Part shown: positions 28,136 to 36,527 of the stretch, piece by piece
Numbering within the stretch: position 1 is the first letter of the stretch
How the letters are laid out: every line of letters starts with the position of its first letter
Assembly (NCBI RefSeq): GCF_900188005.1
Contig: NZ_FZNR01000007.1
Span: forward strand, 310,001-374,000
DNA from: Actinoplanes regularis
GTDB lineage: Bacteria; Actinomycetota; Actinomycetes; Mycobacteriales; Micromonosporaceae
Direction: 5' to 3'
DNA length: 64,000 bases
Notes under the pieces: generated by a model
Databases searched by the model: none
The model's input: only the letters and a program-made list of their open reading frames with translations
Told to the model about the DNA's origin: nothing
Translations under genes and position numbers: made by a program

Positions 28136-28807
28136 CTAGTAATTGTTGTATTTGACGGAATGGTCCCAGGCGCCGCACGGGGTGTCGTAGCGCTTCTTGA
28201 TGTAGTCCAGGCCCCACTTGATCTGGGTGGCGGGGTTCGTCTTCCAGTCGGAGCCGAACGACGCCATCTTGGAGCCGGGCAGCGACTGTGGAATGCCGTA
28301 CGCCCCGGAGCTGCGGTTCTCGGCCCGGTAGTTCCAGCCGCTCTCCTTGTTCCACAGCTTGTTCAGGCAGGCGAACTGATCCAGCCCGAAGGCGGCGTTC
28401 AGGGTCAGCGCGCAGCCGACCGCCCGGCTGCCGCTGAACTCGCTGCACGAGCTGGGGATCGGGCCGGCGAACGCGACCGGGCCGCTGCTCTTCTGCTGGG
28501 CGGCCTTCTTCGCGGCGACCGCGCTCTTGTCCAGCTTCTTGGCGTACCCGGAGGCGGTCTCGGCGACCGACGCGGCCTTCTTCGCGGCGGCCTGCTCGGC
28601 CAGCACCCGCTGGGCGCGGGTCGCGGCGTGGACGTTCTCCCGGTCCTTCAGCAGCCGCATGTCGGCGGCCTCGGCTCGTGCCTGATCCATCGTCGCGGTG
28701 GTCTCGGGCGACCGCTGGCGGCCGATGTAGACGCCGCCGGCGAGGCCGGCGAGCAGCAACGCGGCGGATGCGGCGCGCACGCCGATCCGGCTCACGGAAG
28801 CGGTCAC
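28136..28807 (-). CDS. transglycosylase SLT-type cell-wall enzyme
   Basis: 223 residues from the GTG at 28807 (AGGGA six bases upstream). An N-terminal membrane or signal helix (AASAALLLAGLAGGVYIG), an Ala/Lys-rich coiled coil (about 40-105) and a C-terminal goose-lysozyme/SLT-type domain with the catalytic Glu in NKESGW, then SSGAYGIPQSLPGSKM. It would cleave or remodel peptidoglycan outside the membrane. The start overlaps the stop of the upstream MerR gene (GTGA), so the two are translationally coupled. Confidence 0.82.
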   Translation of the reverse strand: MTASVSRIGVRAASAALLLAGLAGGVYIGRQRSPETTATMDQARAEAADMRLLKDRENVHAATRAQRVLAEQAAAKKAASVAETASGYAKKLDKSAVAAKKAAQQKSSGPVAFAGPIPSSCSEFSGSRAVGCALTLNAAFGLDQFACLNKLWNKESGWNYRAENRSSGAYGIPQSLPGSKMASFGSDWKTNPATQIKWGLDYIKKRYDTPCGAWDHSVKYNNY

Positions 28808-29181
28808 GAGGATCCCTTCGGACGAGCGGTCTCGGCACGGTACCAGGCGATCTTCTCCCGTACGCGTTCCTGCTCCCGCCGCAGTCGCGCGACCTTCTCG
28901 TCGATCTCCCGATCGTGCTCGGCGAGCAGCTGAACGCGCTGCTCGGCCGCGTCGGGGCCGTCGTGCAGCAGCTCGGCGAAGCGCCGCAGCCGGGCGATCG
29001 GCATGCCCGAGTCGCGCAGGCAGCGCAGCAGCCCGATCCGGCCCAGGTCGTCGTCGGAGAAGACCCGCTGGCCGCCGGTGGTCCGCTCGATGCCGTGCAG
29101 CAAACCGATCCGCTCGTAGTAGCGCAGGGTGTCGATGCTGACCCCGAGCTTCCCGGCGACCTCGCCCGGCGTGTACGGCAT
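28804..29181 (-). CDS. MerR family transcriptional regulator
   Basis: 125 residues from the ATG at 29181, with GGGGAGG seven bases upstream. Winged helix MPYTPGEVAGKLGVSIDTLRYYERIGLL (reported here in two parts: residues 1-18 and 19-28), then QRVFSDDDLGRI and a long dimerisation helix (LLAEHDREIDEKVARLR). No metal-binding cysteines in the tail; the one Cys lies in LRCLRD, so it is not a typical metal sensor. Its gene is coupled to the transglycosylase gene and divergent from the DUF72 gene, whose 72-bp gap may hold its operator. Confidence 0.85.
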   Translation of the reverse strand: MPYTPGEVAGKLGVSIDTLRYYERIGLLHGIERTTGGQRVFSDDDLGRIGLLRCLRDSGMPIARLRRFAELLHDGPDAAEQRVQLLAEHDREIDEKVARLRREQERVREKIAWYRAETARPKGSS

Positions 29182-29253
29182 CGCCCATCCTCCCCGTCGG
29201 AAGAGCTGACCGTACCCGTCCGGTGCACCGCACGCGACCCGTAACGTACGGCT

Positions 29254-30111
29254 GTGCGTTCCGAAGCCGAAGCCCTCCACGTGGGCTGTGCGATGTGGTC
29301 CTTGAAGGCATGGCAGGGCCGCTTCACGTCGCCGGCCGGCGAGAAGCTGCGGGCGTACGCGCAATGGTGCAATGCGGTCGAGGGCAACACCACCTTCTAT
29401 GCCACCCCGTCCCGGGAGACCGTGGCCACGTGGGCCGAGCAGACCGGTCCGGACTTCCGGTTCATCCCGAAGATCCCCAAGCGCGTCACGCACGAGCTGC
29501 GGATGACCGGGGCGGACGAGGAGCTGCGGATCTTCCTGGACGCCGTCGAGCCGCTCGGCCCGCGCGCCGCCGCCCTGTGGATCCAGCTTCCCGGCTCCTT
29601 CGGACCCGGCGACCTCGCGGTCCTGTCGCGGTTCCTCCGCTCGCTGCCCTCTGCTTTCCGGTACGCCGTGGAGGTGCGCCACCCGGACTTCTTCGCCGAT
29701 CCCCGCCGCCTCGAGGAGCTCCTGCTGAAGGCCGGGGCCGAGTGGATCCCGTTCGACACCACCGCGTTCTTCGACACCCCGCCGACCAGCGACGCCGAGC
29801 GCGACGCCTGGCTGAAGAAGCCCCGCATGCCCCGGCGGGACACCGCGCTCACCGACCGCCCGATCGTCCGCTATCTGGGCCGCGACGACCCGGCCCGGAC
29901 CGTGGCCGGCTGGCGGCCGTGGGTGGAGACGGTCGCGGGCTGGCTGCGCGAGGGTCGCTCACCGACGGTCTTCGTGCACACTCCCGACAACGCCGACGCT
30001 CCCGCCCTCGCCCGCCGTTTCCACGACGAGGTGCGCGCCGTGGTGCCGGCGCTCGCCCCACTGCCGGAGCCCGCACCGCCGGTGACGGACGAGCCGCCGA
30101 CCCTCTTCTGA
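29254..30111 (+). CDS. DUF72 family protein (TIM-barrel, YecE-like)
   Basis: 285 residues from the GTG at 29254. Typical DUF72 pattern: VGCAMWSLKAWQGRF, YAQWCNAVEGNTTFYATPS, FIPKIPKRVTH, WIQLPGSFG, YAVEVRHPDFF. Biochemical function is not established for the family. A possible -10 TAACGT (29242-29247) six bases before the start suggests a leaderless transcript. A Pro/Glu-rich tail follows the barrel. Confidence 0.85.
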   Translation: MRSEAEALHVGCAMWSLKAWQGRFTSPAGEKLRAYAQWCNAVEGNTTFYATPSRETVATWAEQTGPDFRFIPKIPKRVTHELRMTGADEELRIFLDAVEPLGPRAAALWIQLPGSFGPGDLAVLSRFLRSLPSAFRYAVEVRHPDFFADPRRLEELLLKAGAEWIPFDTTAFFDTPPTSDAERDAWLKKPRMPRRDTALTDRPIVRYLGRDDPARTVAGWRPWVETVAGWLREGRSPTVFVHTPDNADAPALARRFHDEVRAVVPALAPLPEPAPPVTDEPPTLF

Positions 30112-30231
30112 CCGCCCGTCGCGGTGCACGGGGCGGACGCACGTGCGGCGTCGTGCCGTTAGGCGGGCGCGGACAGATCTCGGACAGTTTCACGTCTGCG
30201 GAAATGCTGAGAATGTCCCCGGAGGTGCGTG

Positions 30232-30453
30232 ATGACAGAGAAGACCTACGCCGCGAACTTCGACCGGAGAGCGGCGATCTGGCGCCGGAGCTCCCGTAGC
30301 TCCGCGGACAACTGCGTCGAGGTGGCCGAGCTGCCGGACGGGGGCCGGGCGGTCCGCGACTCGAAGAACCCGGACGGGCCGATCCTGTTCTTCACCCTGT
30401 CCGAGTGGGCCGCGTTCGTGGGCGGCGCCAAGGACGGCGAGTTCGACAATTGA
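30232..30453 (+). CDS. DUF397 domain protein, orphan
   Basis: 73 residues from the ATG at 30232 with GGAGG six bases upstream; a GTG three bases earlier is less well spaced. The core WRRSSRSSADNCVEVAELPDG (split after SSRSS) and VRDSKNPDGPILFFTLSEWAAF is DUF397, an actinomycete-specific family. These genes usually sit beside an XRE/BldD-like regulator, with which they form toxin/antitoxin-like or developmental pairs; none is present here. Confidence 0.85.
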   Translation: MTEKTYAANFDRRAAIWRRSSRSSADNCVEVAELPDGGRAVRDSKNPDGPILFFTLSEWAAFVGGAKDGEFDN

Positions 30454-30494
30454 TCCATTGAATTTGCGCCGTTCGGCCTGGCGCGCGGGGCCCG

Positions 30495-31565
30495 GTGATG
30501 TTACGCAGAGACATGGATGTCGGACCGGATGTGGGCCTACGGCCCCGGATGCACTTCACTCCGCGTGACGGCCGGGTCGGCGACCTCTACGGGGTGCTCC
30601 GGATCGACGGCCGCTACCAACTGTTCTACGAGCACCGGAGCACGGGGGAGCCGGCCGCGCGGTGGGGCCACGCGGTCTCCGACGACCTGGTGATCTGGCG
30701 GGAGGGCGCGGCCGTCGCGGGGCCGGACCAGGCCGGGGCCCCGCGCTGCGGGTCGGTCGTCGACGGTCCGGACGGCCCCGTGCTCTTCCACTCCCGTACC
30801 GGCGAAGGGGTGTGGCGGGCGACCGTCGCACCCGGCCTGGACGGCTGGCGGGCCGAGCCGCCGCACCCGGTGCTCGGACCGCTCTCGCACGGCTTCGCCG
30901 ACCTGCGGGACCCGTTCGTCTGGGCGGCCGGTGACGGCTGGCGGATGCTCGTCGCGGCATCCCCCGACACGGGTGGTTCGGCGGTCCTGCAGTACCGCTC
31001 GACAGATCTGCTGGCCTGGGAGTGCGACGGGGTGCTGACCACGGGCGAGGACGCCGGCTGGGGCCTTCCGCGGCTGTTCGAGCTGGACGGCGAGTGGGTG
31101 CTGCTCCTGGCGGGCGGCGACGCGGCGTACGCGATAGGTTCCTATGACGGCCTCGGCTTCACCGCCCGCGCCTGGGGCGTCTTCGGCCGCGGCAGCCTCG
31201 GCCCCGCCGCGCCGTTCCTCGACGCCGCCGGGCGCCGCTGCGTTCTGGCCCGCGTCGGCGGCTCCTCCTGGGCGGGCACCCTCAGCGTCCCCTGGATCCT
31301 CTCGGTACGGGGCACCAGCCTGCTCGCCTCCCCGCACCCCCACCTGGACCGTTACCTGGTCAACGGCGTCCCCGGCCTGACCGCCACGGACGGCGAGGTC
31401 CGCGACCACGGCGACCTGATCCTGCGCATGCCGGCCGGCGGCGAGACCACCATCCTGGCCGACGCGGACATCGTCGAGGTCACCGTCGAGGGGGTGAGCG
31501 GCCTCGGCGCCGCCCGGCGCGCGTTTCCCGGCGACCCGGGCGCCCACATCGCCCGCTGTGCCTAG
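30495..31565 (+). CDS. GH32-like (beta-fructosidase fold) protein lacking the acid/base Glu
   Basis: 356 residues resembling the five-bladed propeller of GH32. The first motif RPRMHFTPRDG, then RVGDLYG, aligns with the classical NDPNG region and keeps an Asp (Asp30). The RDP motif is present (Asp139 in LRDPFVW). Where GH32 enzymes have W-E-C-P, this protein has W-G-L-P (Gly190), so the general acid/base Glu is missing. No signal peptide. It may be a non-hydrolytic sugar binder, use another residue, or belong to a divergent clan GH-J branch. The start at 30495 has no strong Shine-Dalgarno. Confidence 0.7.
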   Translation: MMLRRDMDVGPDVGLRPRMHFTPRDGRVGDLYGVLRIDGRYQLFYEHRSTGEPAARWGHAVSDDLVIWREGAAVAGPDQAGAPRCGSVVDGPDGPVLFHSRTGEGVWRATVAPGLDGWRAEPPHPVLGPLSHGFADLRDPFVWAAGDGWRMLVAASPDTGGSAVLQYRSTDLLAWECDGVLTTGEDAGWGLPRLFELDGEWVLLLAGGDAAYAIGSYDGLGFTARAWGVFGRGSLGPAAPFLDAAGRRCVLARVGGSSWAGTLSVPWILSVRGTSLLASPHPHLDRYLVNGVPGLTATDGEVRDHGDLILRMPAGGETTILADADIVEVTVEGVSGLGAARRAFPGDPGAHIARCA

Positions 31566-31575
31566 ACTCGGCGGG

Positions 31576-32001
31576 ATGAGTGACCTGGAACGGTTCGTCG
31601 GCGCCCAGGAGGGCGTCTACGAGCAGGCCCGCGCCGAACTGGCCGCCGGCAGCAAGCGCTCACACTGGATGTGGTTCATCTTCCCGCAGCTTGCCGGCCT
31701 CGGCTCCAGCCCGACCGCGCGGGTCTACGCGATCCGGGACCTGGCCGAGGCGCGCGCCTACCTCGCGCATCCGGTGCTCGGGCCCCGGCTGACCGAGTGC
31801 GCCGAGACGCTGCTCGCGGTCGAGGGGCGCACCGCGTCCCAGATCTTCGGATTTCCGGACGACCTGAAACTGCGCTCGTCGATGACGCTGTTCGCCGAGG
31901 CGGCCGGCGATCCCGCGGTGTTCAGGCGGGTCCTCGAGCGGTACTACGACGGTCCCGATGTCCGTACGCTCGAACTTCTCGGCGCGCCCGAGCCGTCCTG
32001 A
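31576..32001 (+). CDS. DUF1810 family protein
   Basis: 141 residues from the ATG at 31576; an earlier GTG would add six residues. MSDLERFVGAQEGVYEQA, KRSHWMWFIFPQLAGLGSS, YLAHPVLGPRL and FPDDLKLRSSMTLF are the DUF1810 signature. The family is calpastatin-like by name only and has no established role. It starts 10 bases after the GH32-like gene, so the two probably share a transcript. Confidence 0.88.
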   Translation: MSDLERFVGAQEGVYEQARAELAAGSKRSHWMWFIFPQLAGLGSSPTARVYAIRDLAEARAYLAHPVLGPRLTECAETLLAVEGRTASQIFGFPDDLKLRSSMTLFAEAAGDPAVFRRVLERYYDGPDVRTLELLGAPEPS

Positions 32002-32182
32002 GCCGGGCCGTGCGGCGATACCCAGAGCGGAGACATCCGGCTTGACACACGCCCCGGACCGGCGAATTCCGCCAAGATCGGGGGCCTGAATGAAACTGGC
32101 GGGCATGCCCGCTGGCGCTGCTGAACAGCAAGCCGGGCGGCTCGTAGATCCATCCTGGGAGTGGTAGGGGCCGGCACGGAAC

Positions 32183-32746
32183 TCATGGCACCTCGGACAG
32201 CACATCCTCATGCGGCCAGATCTCCGTAAGCACCTTGGCCAGGCCCGGGTCGGAACTGGATGTGCAGTATGGCGTCTGCTCCGGGTCACGCACCTCCAAC
32301 TCGACCGGAGCGGACAGCAGGCCCCAGACCGGGAGCGCGTTCGCGAGCCGGCCTCGCAGCCGCAGATCTTGGTACTCCGGTTCCGACCACACCGCGGACG
32401 CGCGCTTGAGGTCAGCCGGATCGACCGCGACCCAGACTCCGAACGTGACGCTGAAGTCACCGGTCAACTTCACCGGGAGGAGTGCCCGCACGAAGGCGCC
32501 AACCCCGGGGACCTGCATCATGACCGAGACGTCCGGGTTTGCATGACTCAGCCAGGCGCCTCGTGCCCGGTGCTGCCGACGGGTGTCGAGGACCGGATCA
32601 GGCAGCCGGAACCGGGCATGCCGATCGTGGGTATCCCTCGGCCGTCCGCAGCAGCAACACAGGTCAGCGGCCTGCTGCGTCCCCGCCGCGGGTTCGTCGT
32701 CACCTGGGCCGGGGTGCTTACGGAACCACTCGAGAATCCTGCCCAC
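32183..32746 (-). CDS. DUF2199 family protein
   Basis: 187 residues from the GTG at 32746 with GGAAGAGG just upstream. The N-terminus carries a short Cys cluster (LCCCCGRPRD), then the DUF2199 core: MQVPGVGAFVRALLPVKLTG, SVTFGVWVAVD and LRLRGRLANALPVWGLLSAP. The family usually begins with a CxxC zinc-ribbon-like motif, which the CCCCG run appears to replace. Function unknown. It is divergent from the HAD gene at 32874. Confidence 0.75.
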   Translation of the reverse strand: MGRILEWFRKHPGPGDDEPAAGTQQAADLCCCCGRPRDTHDRHARFRLPDPVLDTRRQHRARGAWLSHANPDVSVMMQVPGVGAFVRALLPVKLTGDFSVTFGVWVAVDPADLKRASAVWSEPEYQDLRLRGRLANALPVWGLLSAPVELEVRDPEQTPYCTSSSDPGLAKVLTEIWPHEDVLSEVP

Positions 32747-32873
32747 AACGCCTCTTCCACTCGTGCGGGCGCACAACGTACCAGCCGACGTCCTCCCGTT
32801 CGGCGGAGGTCGGGCGAGTGGTTGTGGGCTCCGCCACGGCGCTCCGGGACCTGCCGCGGTTAGGGTCGGCGGC

Positions 32874-33593
32874 ATGCCGGACAACGCCGCTTCCCCGTTC
32901 GACGCCGTGCTCTTCGACTGTGACGGCGTGCTCGTCGACTCGGAGCGGATCACGAACGCCGTGCTCCGGGCGATGCTGCACGAGCTCGGGTGGGCGCTCA
33001 GCGAGGCCGACTGCTTCCGGCTCTTCGTGGGCAAGGCGCTCTGGGACGAGGTCGGTGTGATCACCGCCAACACCGGTTTCGTGGTGACCGACGAGTGGAT
33101 CGCCGAGTTCCGCCGGCGCCGCAACGAGGCCCTGCTGGTCGACCTGCAAGAGATCCCGGGCGCGGTGGCCGCGGCGCACGAGGTCGACCGCCTGCTCGGC
33201 GGCCGCCTGGCCTGCGCGAGCGGCGCCGACCGCCCGAAGATCGAGCTGCAGCTGAAGAAGGTCGGCCTGGACCGGGTCTTCGAGGGCAAGATCTTCAGCG
33301 GCATGGAGATGCCCCGCAGCAAGCCGGCGCCGGACGTGTACCTGGCCGCCGCGGCCGCCCTCGGCGCGGACCCGGCGCGCTGCGCCGTCGTCGAGGACAC
33401 CGCGACCGGCGTGCGTGCCGGGGTGGCCGCCGGAGCTGTGGTGTTCGGCTACTGCCCGCCCGGCAGCCCGGCCCACCACGAGCCCCGGACCCTCCTGGAT
33501 GCCGGTGCCACCCACGTCTTCACCAGCATGGCCGACCTTCCCGCCCTGCTCACCGGCCGCTTGAGCCCATCGCTCGTCGCCGGCGCGCACTGA
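32874..33593 (+). CDS. HAD-superfamily phosphatase (beta-phosphoglucomutase/Gph-like)
   Basis: 239 residues from the ATG at 32874; longer in-frame starts run through the divergent gene. HAD motif I is LFDCDGVLVDSE with Asp15 and Asp17, followed by a helical cap (about 20-90), motif II in ACASGAD, motif III Lys in KPAPDVYL and motif IV VVEDTATGVRAGVAAG. It would dephosphorylate a small phosphorylated metabolite in the cytoplasm; specificity is unclear. Confidence 0.85.
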   Translation: MPDNAASPFDAVLFDCDGVLVDSERITNAVLRAMLHELGWALSEADCFRLFVGKALWDEVGVITANTGFVVTDEWIAEFRRRRNEALLVDLQEIPGAVAAAHEVDRLLGGRLACASGADRPKIELQLKKVGLDRVFEGKIFSGMEMPRSKPAPDVYLAAAAALGADPARCAVVEDTATGVRAGVAAGAVVFGYCPPGSPAHHEPRTLLDAGATHVFTSMADLPALLTGRLSPSLVAGAH

Positions 33594-33617
33594 CGCACGA
33601 GCGGGCGCGCGTTGTGG

Positions 33618-33995
33618 TCAGGCGCTGAGATCGCCGGCGGACTCGCTCTGAAGCTCGTCGGGCGCCCGCATCCGCCAGGCGTCGGTGATCAACTCGGTGA
33701 GGCGCCCGACGCCGACCGGAGGCAGCCGGAGCATGACCAGCGGCAGGCCGTCGTAGCTCGGCGTGGTGAAGAACAGGTCCGGCTCGCCGAGCAGCAGGGC
33801 CTGCTTCTCGGCCTCGTCGCCGACGTAGAGGACGGCGACGTCGGTGCGGATCACCCGGGGCTTGCCGGGCAGACGCTCCGGGTACGACCAGACGAAGCCC
33901 TTGTTCGCCACCCGGAAGTCGAAACCGTCGCTGTCGATCTCGGTCACCTGGGGGAGTGCCAGGGCGAGCCGGCGTACGTCGTCCGAGTCAGCCAT
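33618..33995 (-). CDS. MmcQ/YjbR family protein
   Basis: 125 residues: MADSDDVRRLALALPQVTE, FRVANKGFVWSYPER, FFTTPSYDGLPLVMLRLPP and ELITDAWRMRAP match the MmcQ/YjbR double-wing fold, seen as a DNA-binding-like domain of unknown role. It converges on the HAD gene, 24 bases apart. Confidence 0.82.
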   Translation of the reverse strand: MADSDDVRRLALALPQVTEIDSDGFDFRVANKGFVWSYPERLPGKPRVIRTDVAVLYVGDEAEKQALLLGEPDLFFTTPSYDGLPLVMLRLPPVGVGRLTELITDAWRMRAPDELQSESAGDLSA

Positions 33996-34030
33996 GGCAC
34001 GAGATTACTGTGCGCCCGGCTACGGCACGG

Positions 34031-34801
34031 CTACCGGATGACGACCTCGACGAGGCGGGAGACATCGTTCACCTGATTGCCGGCGCGGGTGACGATCCGA
34101 ACGGATCTGGTACGCCGTTCCGCGAACTGCGAAACGTGTTCGACCGCGGTGTTGTCCCGGACCGAAGCGACCGTCACCCACCGTTGCCCCTCGGCGACCT
34201 GCACGTCCCAGTCCCGCAGGCCCCACTGGGCCGTGGTGGTCACCGCGACCCGGCTGACCCGCCGGGCGGCGGCCCAGTCCACACGCCACCAGTCCGGCCA
34301 TCGCTTCCCGGTGGCGTCGATCCACATCGAGACGGGGTTCCCGTCGATCGCGTTGCAGGCCGCGGCGTCGGCCCGGGCCGACGAGACGGTGACCCGCGCG
34401 GCACTTCGCACCAGGTCGGCGGAGGCGGGCGGGTCGGTGACCGTGACCGGCACGTCGGCCGTGCGTCCCCGGCTGCTGACCCGCACGTGATAGGTCCCGG
34501 GACGGGCTCCGTCCGTGGCCCGCACCGGGACCGGCACGCTGCTCGTGTAGCGCGGCGGCAGCCAGGTGGAGATCAGGGTCCGGGGCAGGTGCAGCTCGGC
34601 GGGGGCGCTCAGCGAGGCGTCCGCGTAGATCGCCTTGCGCCCGGTGTTGGTGAGCCGCACCGTCAGCTCGTCCCCGTTGCACTGCCCGGTCGTGATCCGC
34701 AGTCCGTCCGGATCGACGGTCACCCCGTTGTGCGCGGCCGCCGGCCCGGCGGGCACGACGGCCCGGCTCAGCAGCAGTGCCGCCGTCGCGATCCAGATCA
34801 T
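34031..34801 (-). CDS. secreted protein with C-terminal discoidin (F5/8 type C) domain
   Basis: 256 residues. A signal peptide (IWIATAALLLSRAV, cleaved near AAA) precedes an Ig-like beta domain (about 30-110) and an F5/8 type C/CBM32-like jelly roll (about 120-255; NAIDGNPVSMWID, WWRVDWAAARRVSRVAV). The ATG overlaps the stop of phoD by four bases, so it is made in step with PhoD and is probably co-secreted, perhaps as a wall or glycan anchor. That role is inference. Confidence 0.75.
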   Translation of the reverse strand: MIWIATAALLLSRAVVPAGPAAAHNGVTVDPDGLRITTGQCNGDELTVRLTNTGRKAIYADASLSAPAELHLPRTLISTWLPPRYTSSVPVPVRATDGARPGTYHVRVSSRGRTADVPVTVTDPPASADLVRSAARVTVSSARADAAACNAIDGNPVSMWIDATGKRWPDWWRVDWAAARRVSRVAVTTTAQWGLRDWDVQVAEGQRWVTVASVRDNTAVEHVSQFAERRTRSVRIVTRAGNQVNDVSRLVEVVIR

Positions 34802-36321
34802 GCCGGCACCAGTCCCGTCCGTGCCCGCTCCGACACGAACGACGCCCGTGTCGAGATCGTCCCGCCGCGCCTGGTGACCCGGGACAGCACCCGGTAGTCC
34901 GCCCGGATCGTGTCCCGGTCCAGCTCACACCGGATGTAGCCGCGCTGGCCGTTGGCGAAGTGCAGGTGCGGGTTGTACTTGAGCTGCGTCTCCAGCTGCG
35001 GTGTGGTGTCGCTGCCGTCCCCGCCGCTGGAGATCGACGTCCCGACGAACTCCACCGCGACGGGCGGTGTCCCGGGACGGAGCCTCAGGTCGGCCGCGTA
35101 GTTGTAGTGGATGTCGCCGGAGAGCACGACCGTCCCGGGCAGGTTGCGGGCCCGTGACAGGATCCGCTTCCGATCGGCGGTGTAGCCGTCCCACTTGTCC
35201 ATGTCGAGACGGTTCGCCGTGCCGCCGTACCGGCACTCCGCCATCATGATCTGCTGGGCGATCAGGTTCCACCGGGCCGGTGACCGGCCCATCCCGTCGA
35301 GCAGCCAGTCCCGCTGCGGCGCGCCGAGCAACGTACGGCTGGGATCCGATCGGGCGGCGCAGCCGGCCTCCAGATTGTCGCCGCAGGCCTGATCCGTCCG
35401 GTACTGCCGGGTGTCCAGCACGTGGACGTCGGCCAGGTCCCCGAAGCGCAGCCGGCGATAGAGCGACAGGTCCGGCCCGGCCGGCTGGGGGACCCGCAGC
35501 GGCTGGTTCTCCCAGTACGCGCGGTACGCGTTCGCCCGCCGGACCACGAAGTCCCGGACCGTCACGATCGGGCTGCGCGACACGTCGCCGGCGTAGTTGT
35601 CGTGCACCTCGTGGTCGTCCCAGGTCAGGATCCACGGGAAGGCGGCGTGGGCGGCCTGCAGGTCCGGATCGGTGCGGTACAGCGCGTACCGCATCCGGTA
35701 GAGGTCGAGCGTGTCGGTCGCCAGCGCGAAGGTGTCCGGCAGCCGCAGCGAGGTGTCCATCCGGGCGCCGCCCACGCTGGTGATCGCGCCCTCGTAGATG
35801 TAGTCGCCGAGGAAGAGCACGACGTCGAGATCCTCGTCGACCAGGTGCCGCCACGCCTCGTAGTAGCCGTCGGCGTACGACTGGCAGGAGGTGACGGCGA
35901 AGCGCAGCCTCCGCGGCGAACTCGACTCGTCCGGCGCGGTCCGGGTCCGGCCGACCGGGCTGAGGTGGCCGCCGCTGCGGAAGCGGTAGAAGTAGTCCCG
36001 GCCCGGCCGCAGGCCCCGCACGTCGACGTGGACGGAGTGGCCGGAGCCCGGCTCGGCGCTCCCGGTGCCGCTGCGGACCACGCGGGCGAACCGGCTGTCC
36101 TCGGCGACCTGCCACTGCACCGGATAGCTCACCGGCGGCATCCCGCCCGTCGGCTCCAGTGGCCGGGTGGCCAGCCGGGTCCAGATCACGACGGCGTCCG
36201 GCAGCGGGTCCCCGGACGCCACGCCGAGCGTGAACGGGTTCGAGATCCTCGGCGCGGGGAGGGTTCCGGCGAGGGCCGCTCCACCCAGCACGAAGAGTCG
36301 GCGCCGAGGTAACCGCAGCAT
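34798..36321 (-). CDS. phoD: alkaline phosphatase D (PhoD), Tat-exported
   Basis: 507 residues. An N-terminal RRRLFVLGGAAL is a Tat-type signal. A PhoD N-terminal domain (about 28-130; NPFTLGVASGDP) precedes the metallophosphoesterase core: VTSCQSYADGYYEAW, FLGDYIYE, TWDDHEVHDNYAG, ECRYGGTANRLDMDKWDGY and LSGDIHYN. These ligate the Fe/Ca cluster of PhoD, which hydrolyses phosphodiesters and monoesters outside the cell. GGAG lies five bases before the ATG. It is divergent from the secreted HNH nuclease gene. Confidence 0.92.
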   Translation of the reverse strand: MLRLPRRRLFVLGGAALAGTLPAPRISNPFTLGVASGDPLPDAVVIWTRLATRPLEPTGGMPPVSYPVQWQVAEDSRFARVVRSGTGSAEPGSGHSVHVDVRGLRPGRDYFYRFRSGGHLSPVGRTRTAPDESSSPRRLRFAVTSCQSYADGYYEAWRHLVDEDLDVVLFLGDYIYEGAITSVGGARMDTSLRLPDTFALATDTLDLYRMRYALYRTDPDLQAAHAAFPWILTWDDHEVHDNYAGDVSRSPIVTVRDFVVRRANAYRAYWENQPLRVPQPAGPDLSLYRRLRFGDLADVHVLDTRQYRTDQACGDNLEAGCAARSDPSRTLLGAPQRDWLLDGMGRSPARWNLIAQQIMMAECRYGGTANRLDMDKWDGYTADRKRILSRARNLPGTVVLSGDIHYNYAADLRLRPGTPPVAVEFVGTSISSGGDGSDTTPQLETQLKYNPHLHFANGQRGYIRCELDRDTIRADYRVLSRVTRRGGTISTRASFVSERARTGLVPA

Positions 36322-36527
36322 AACAGCTCCAATATGTCTCTATTTCGGACAATAATACCGCCGCTCGTGCTGATCTTCGGCGTGTTGGTCTGCTGTACAC
36401 ACGCTAGAAACCCGCGCGAATCGGTCTTCGCTCCCGGGCAACAAGATGTTCACATCAAAACCAATCCATGGACGTCGAAATCCCGTAGATCTTTGGTGTT
36501 CCATCCCATCCCCGATAGGAGCACCCC

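Noticed and set aside
36448-36453. PhoP box upstream of phoD
   Set aside because: Only one GTTCAC half is visible and no 11-bp-spaced second repeat; kept only as a hint.
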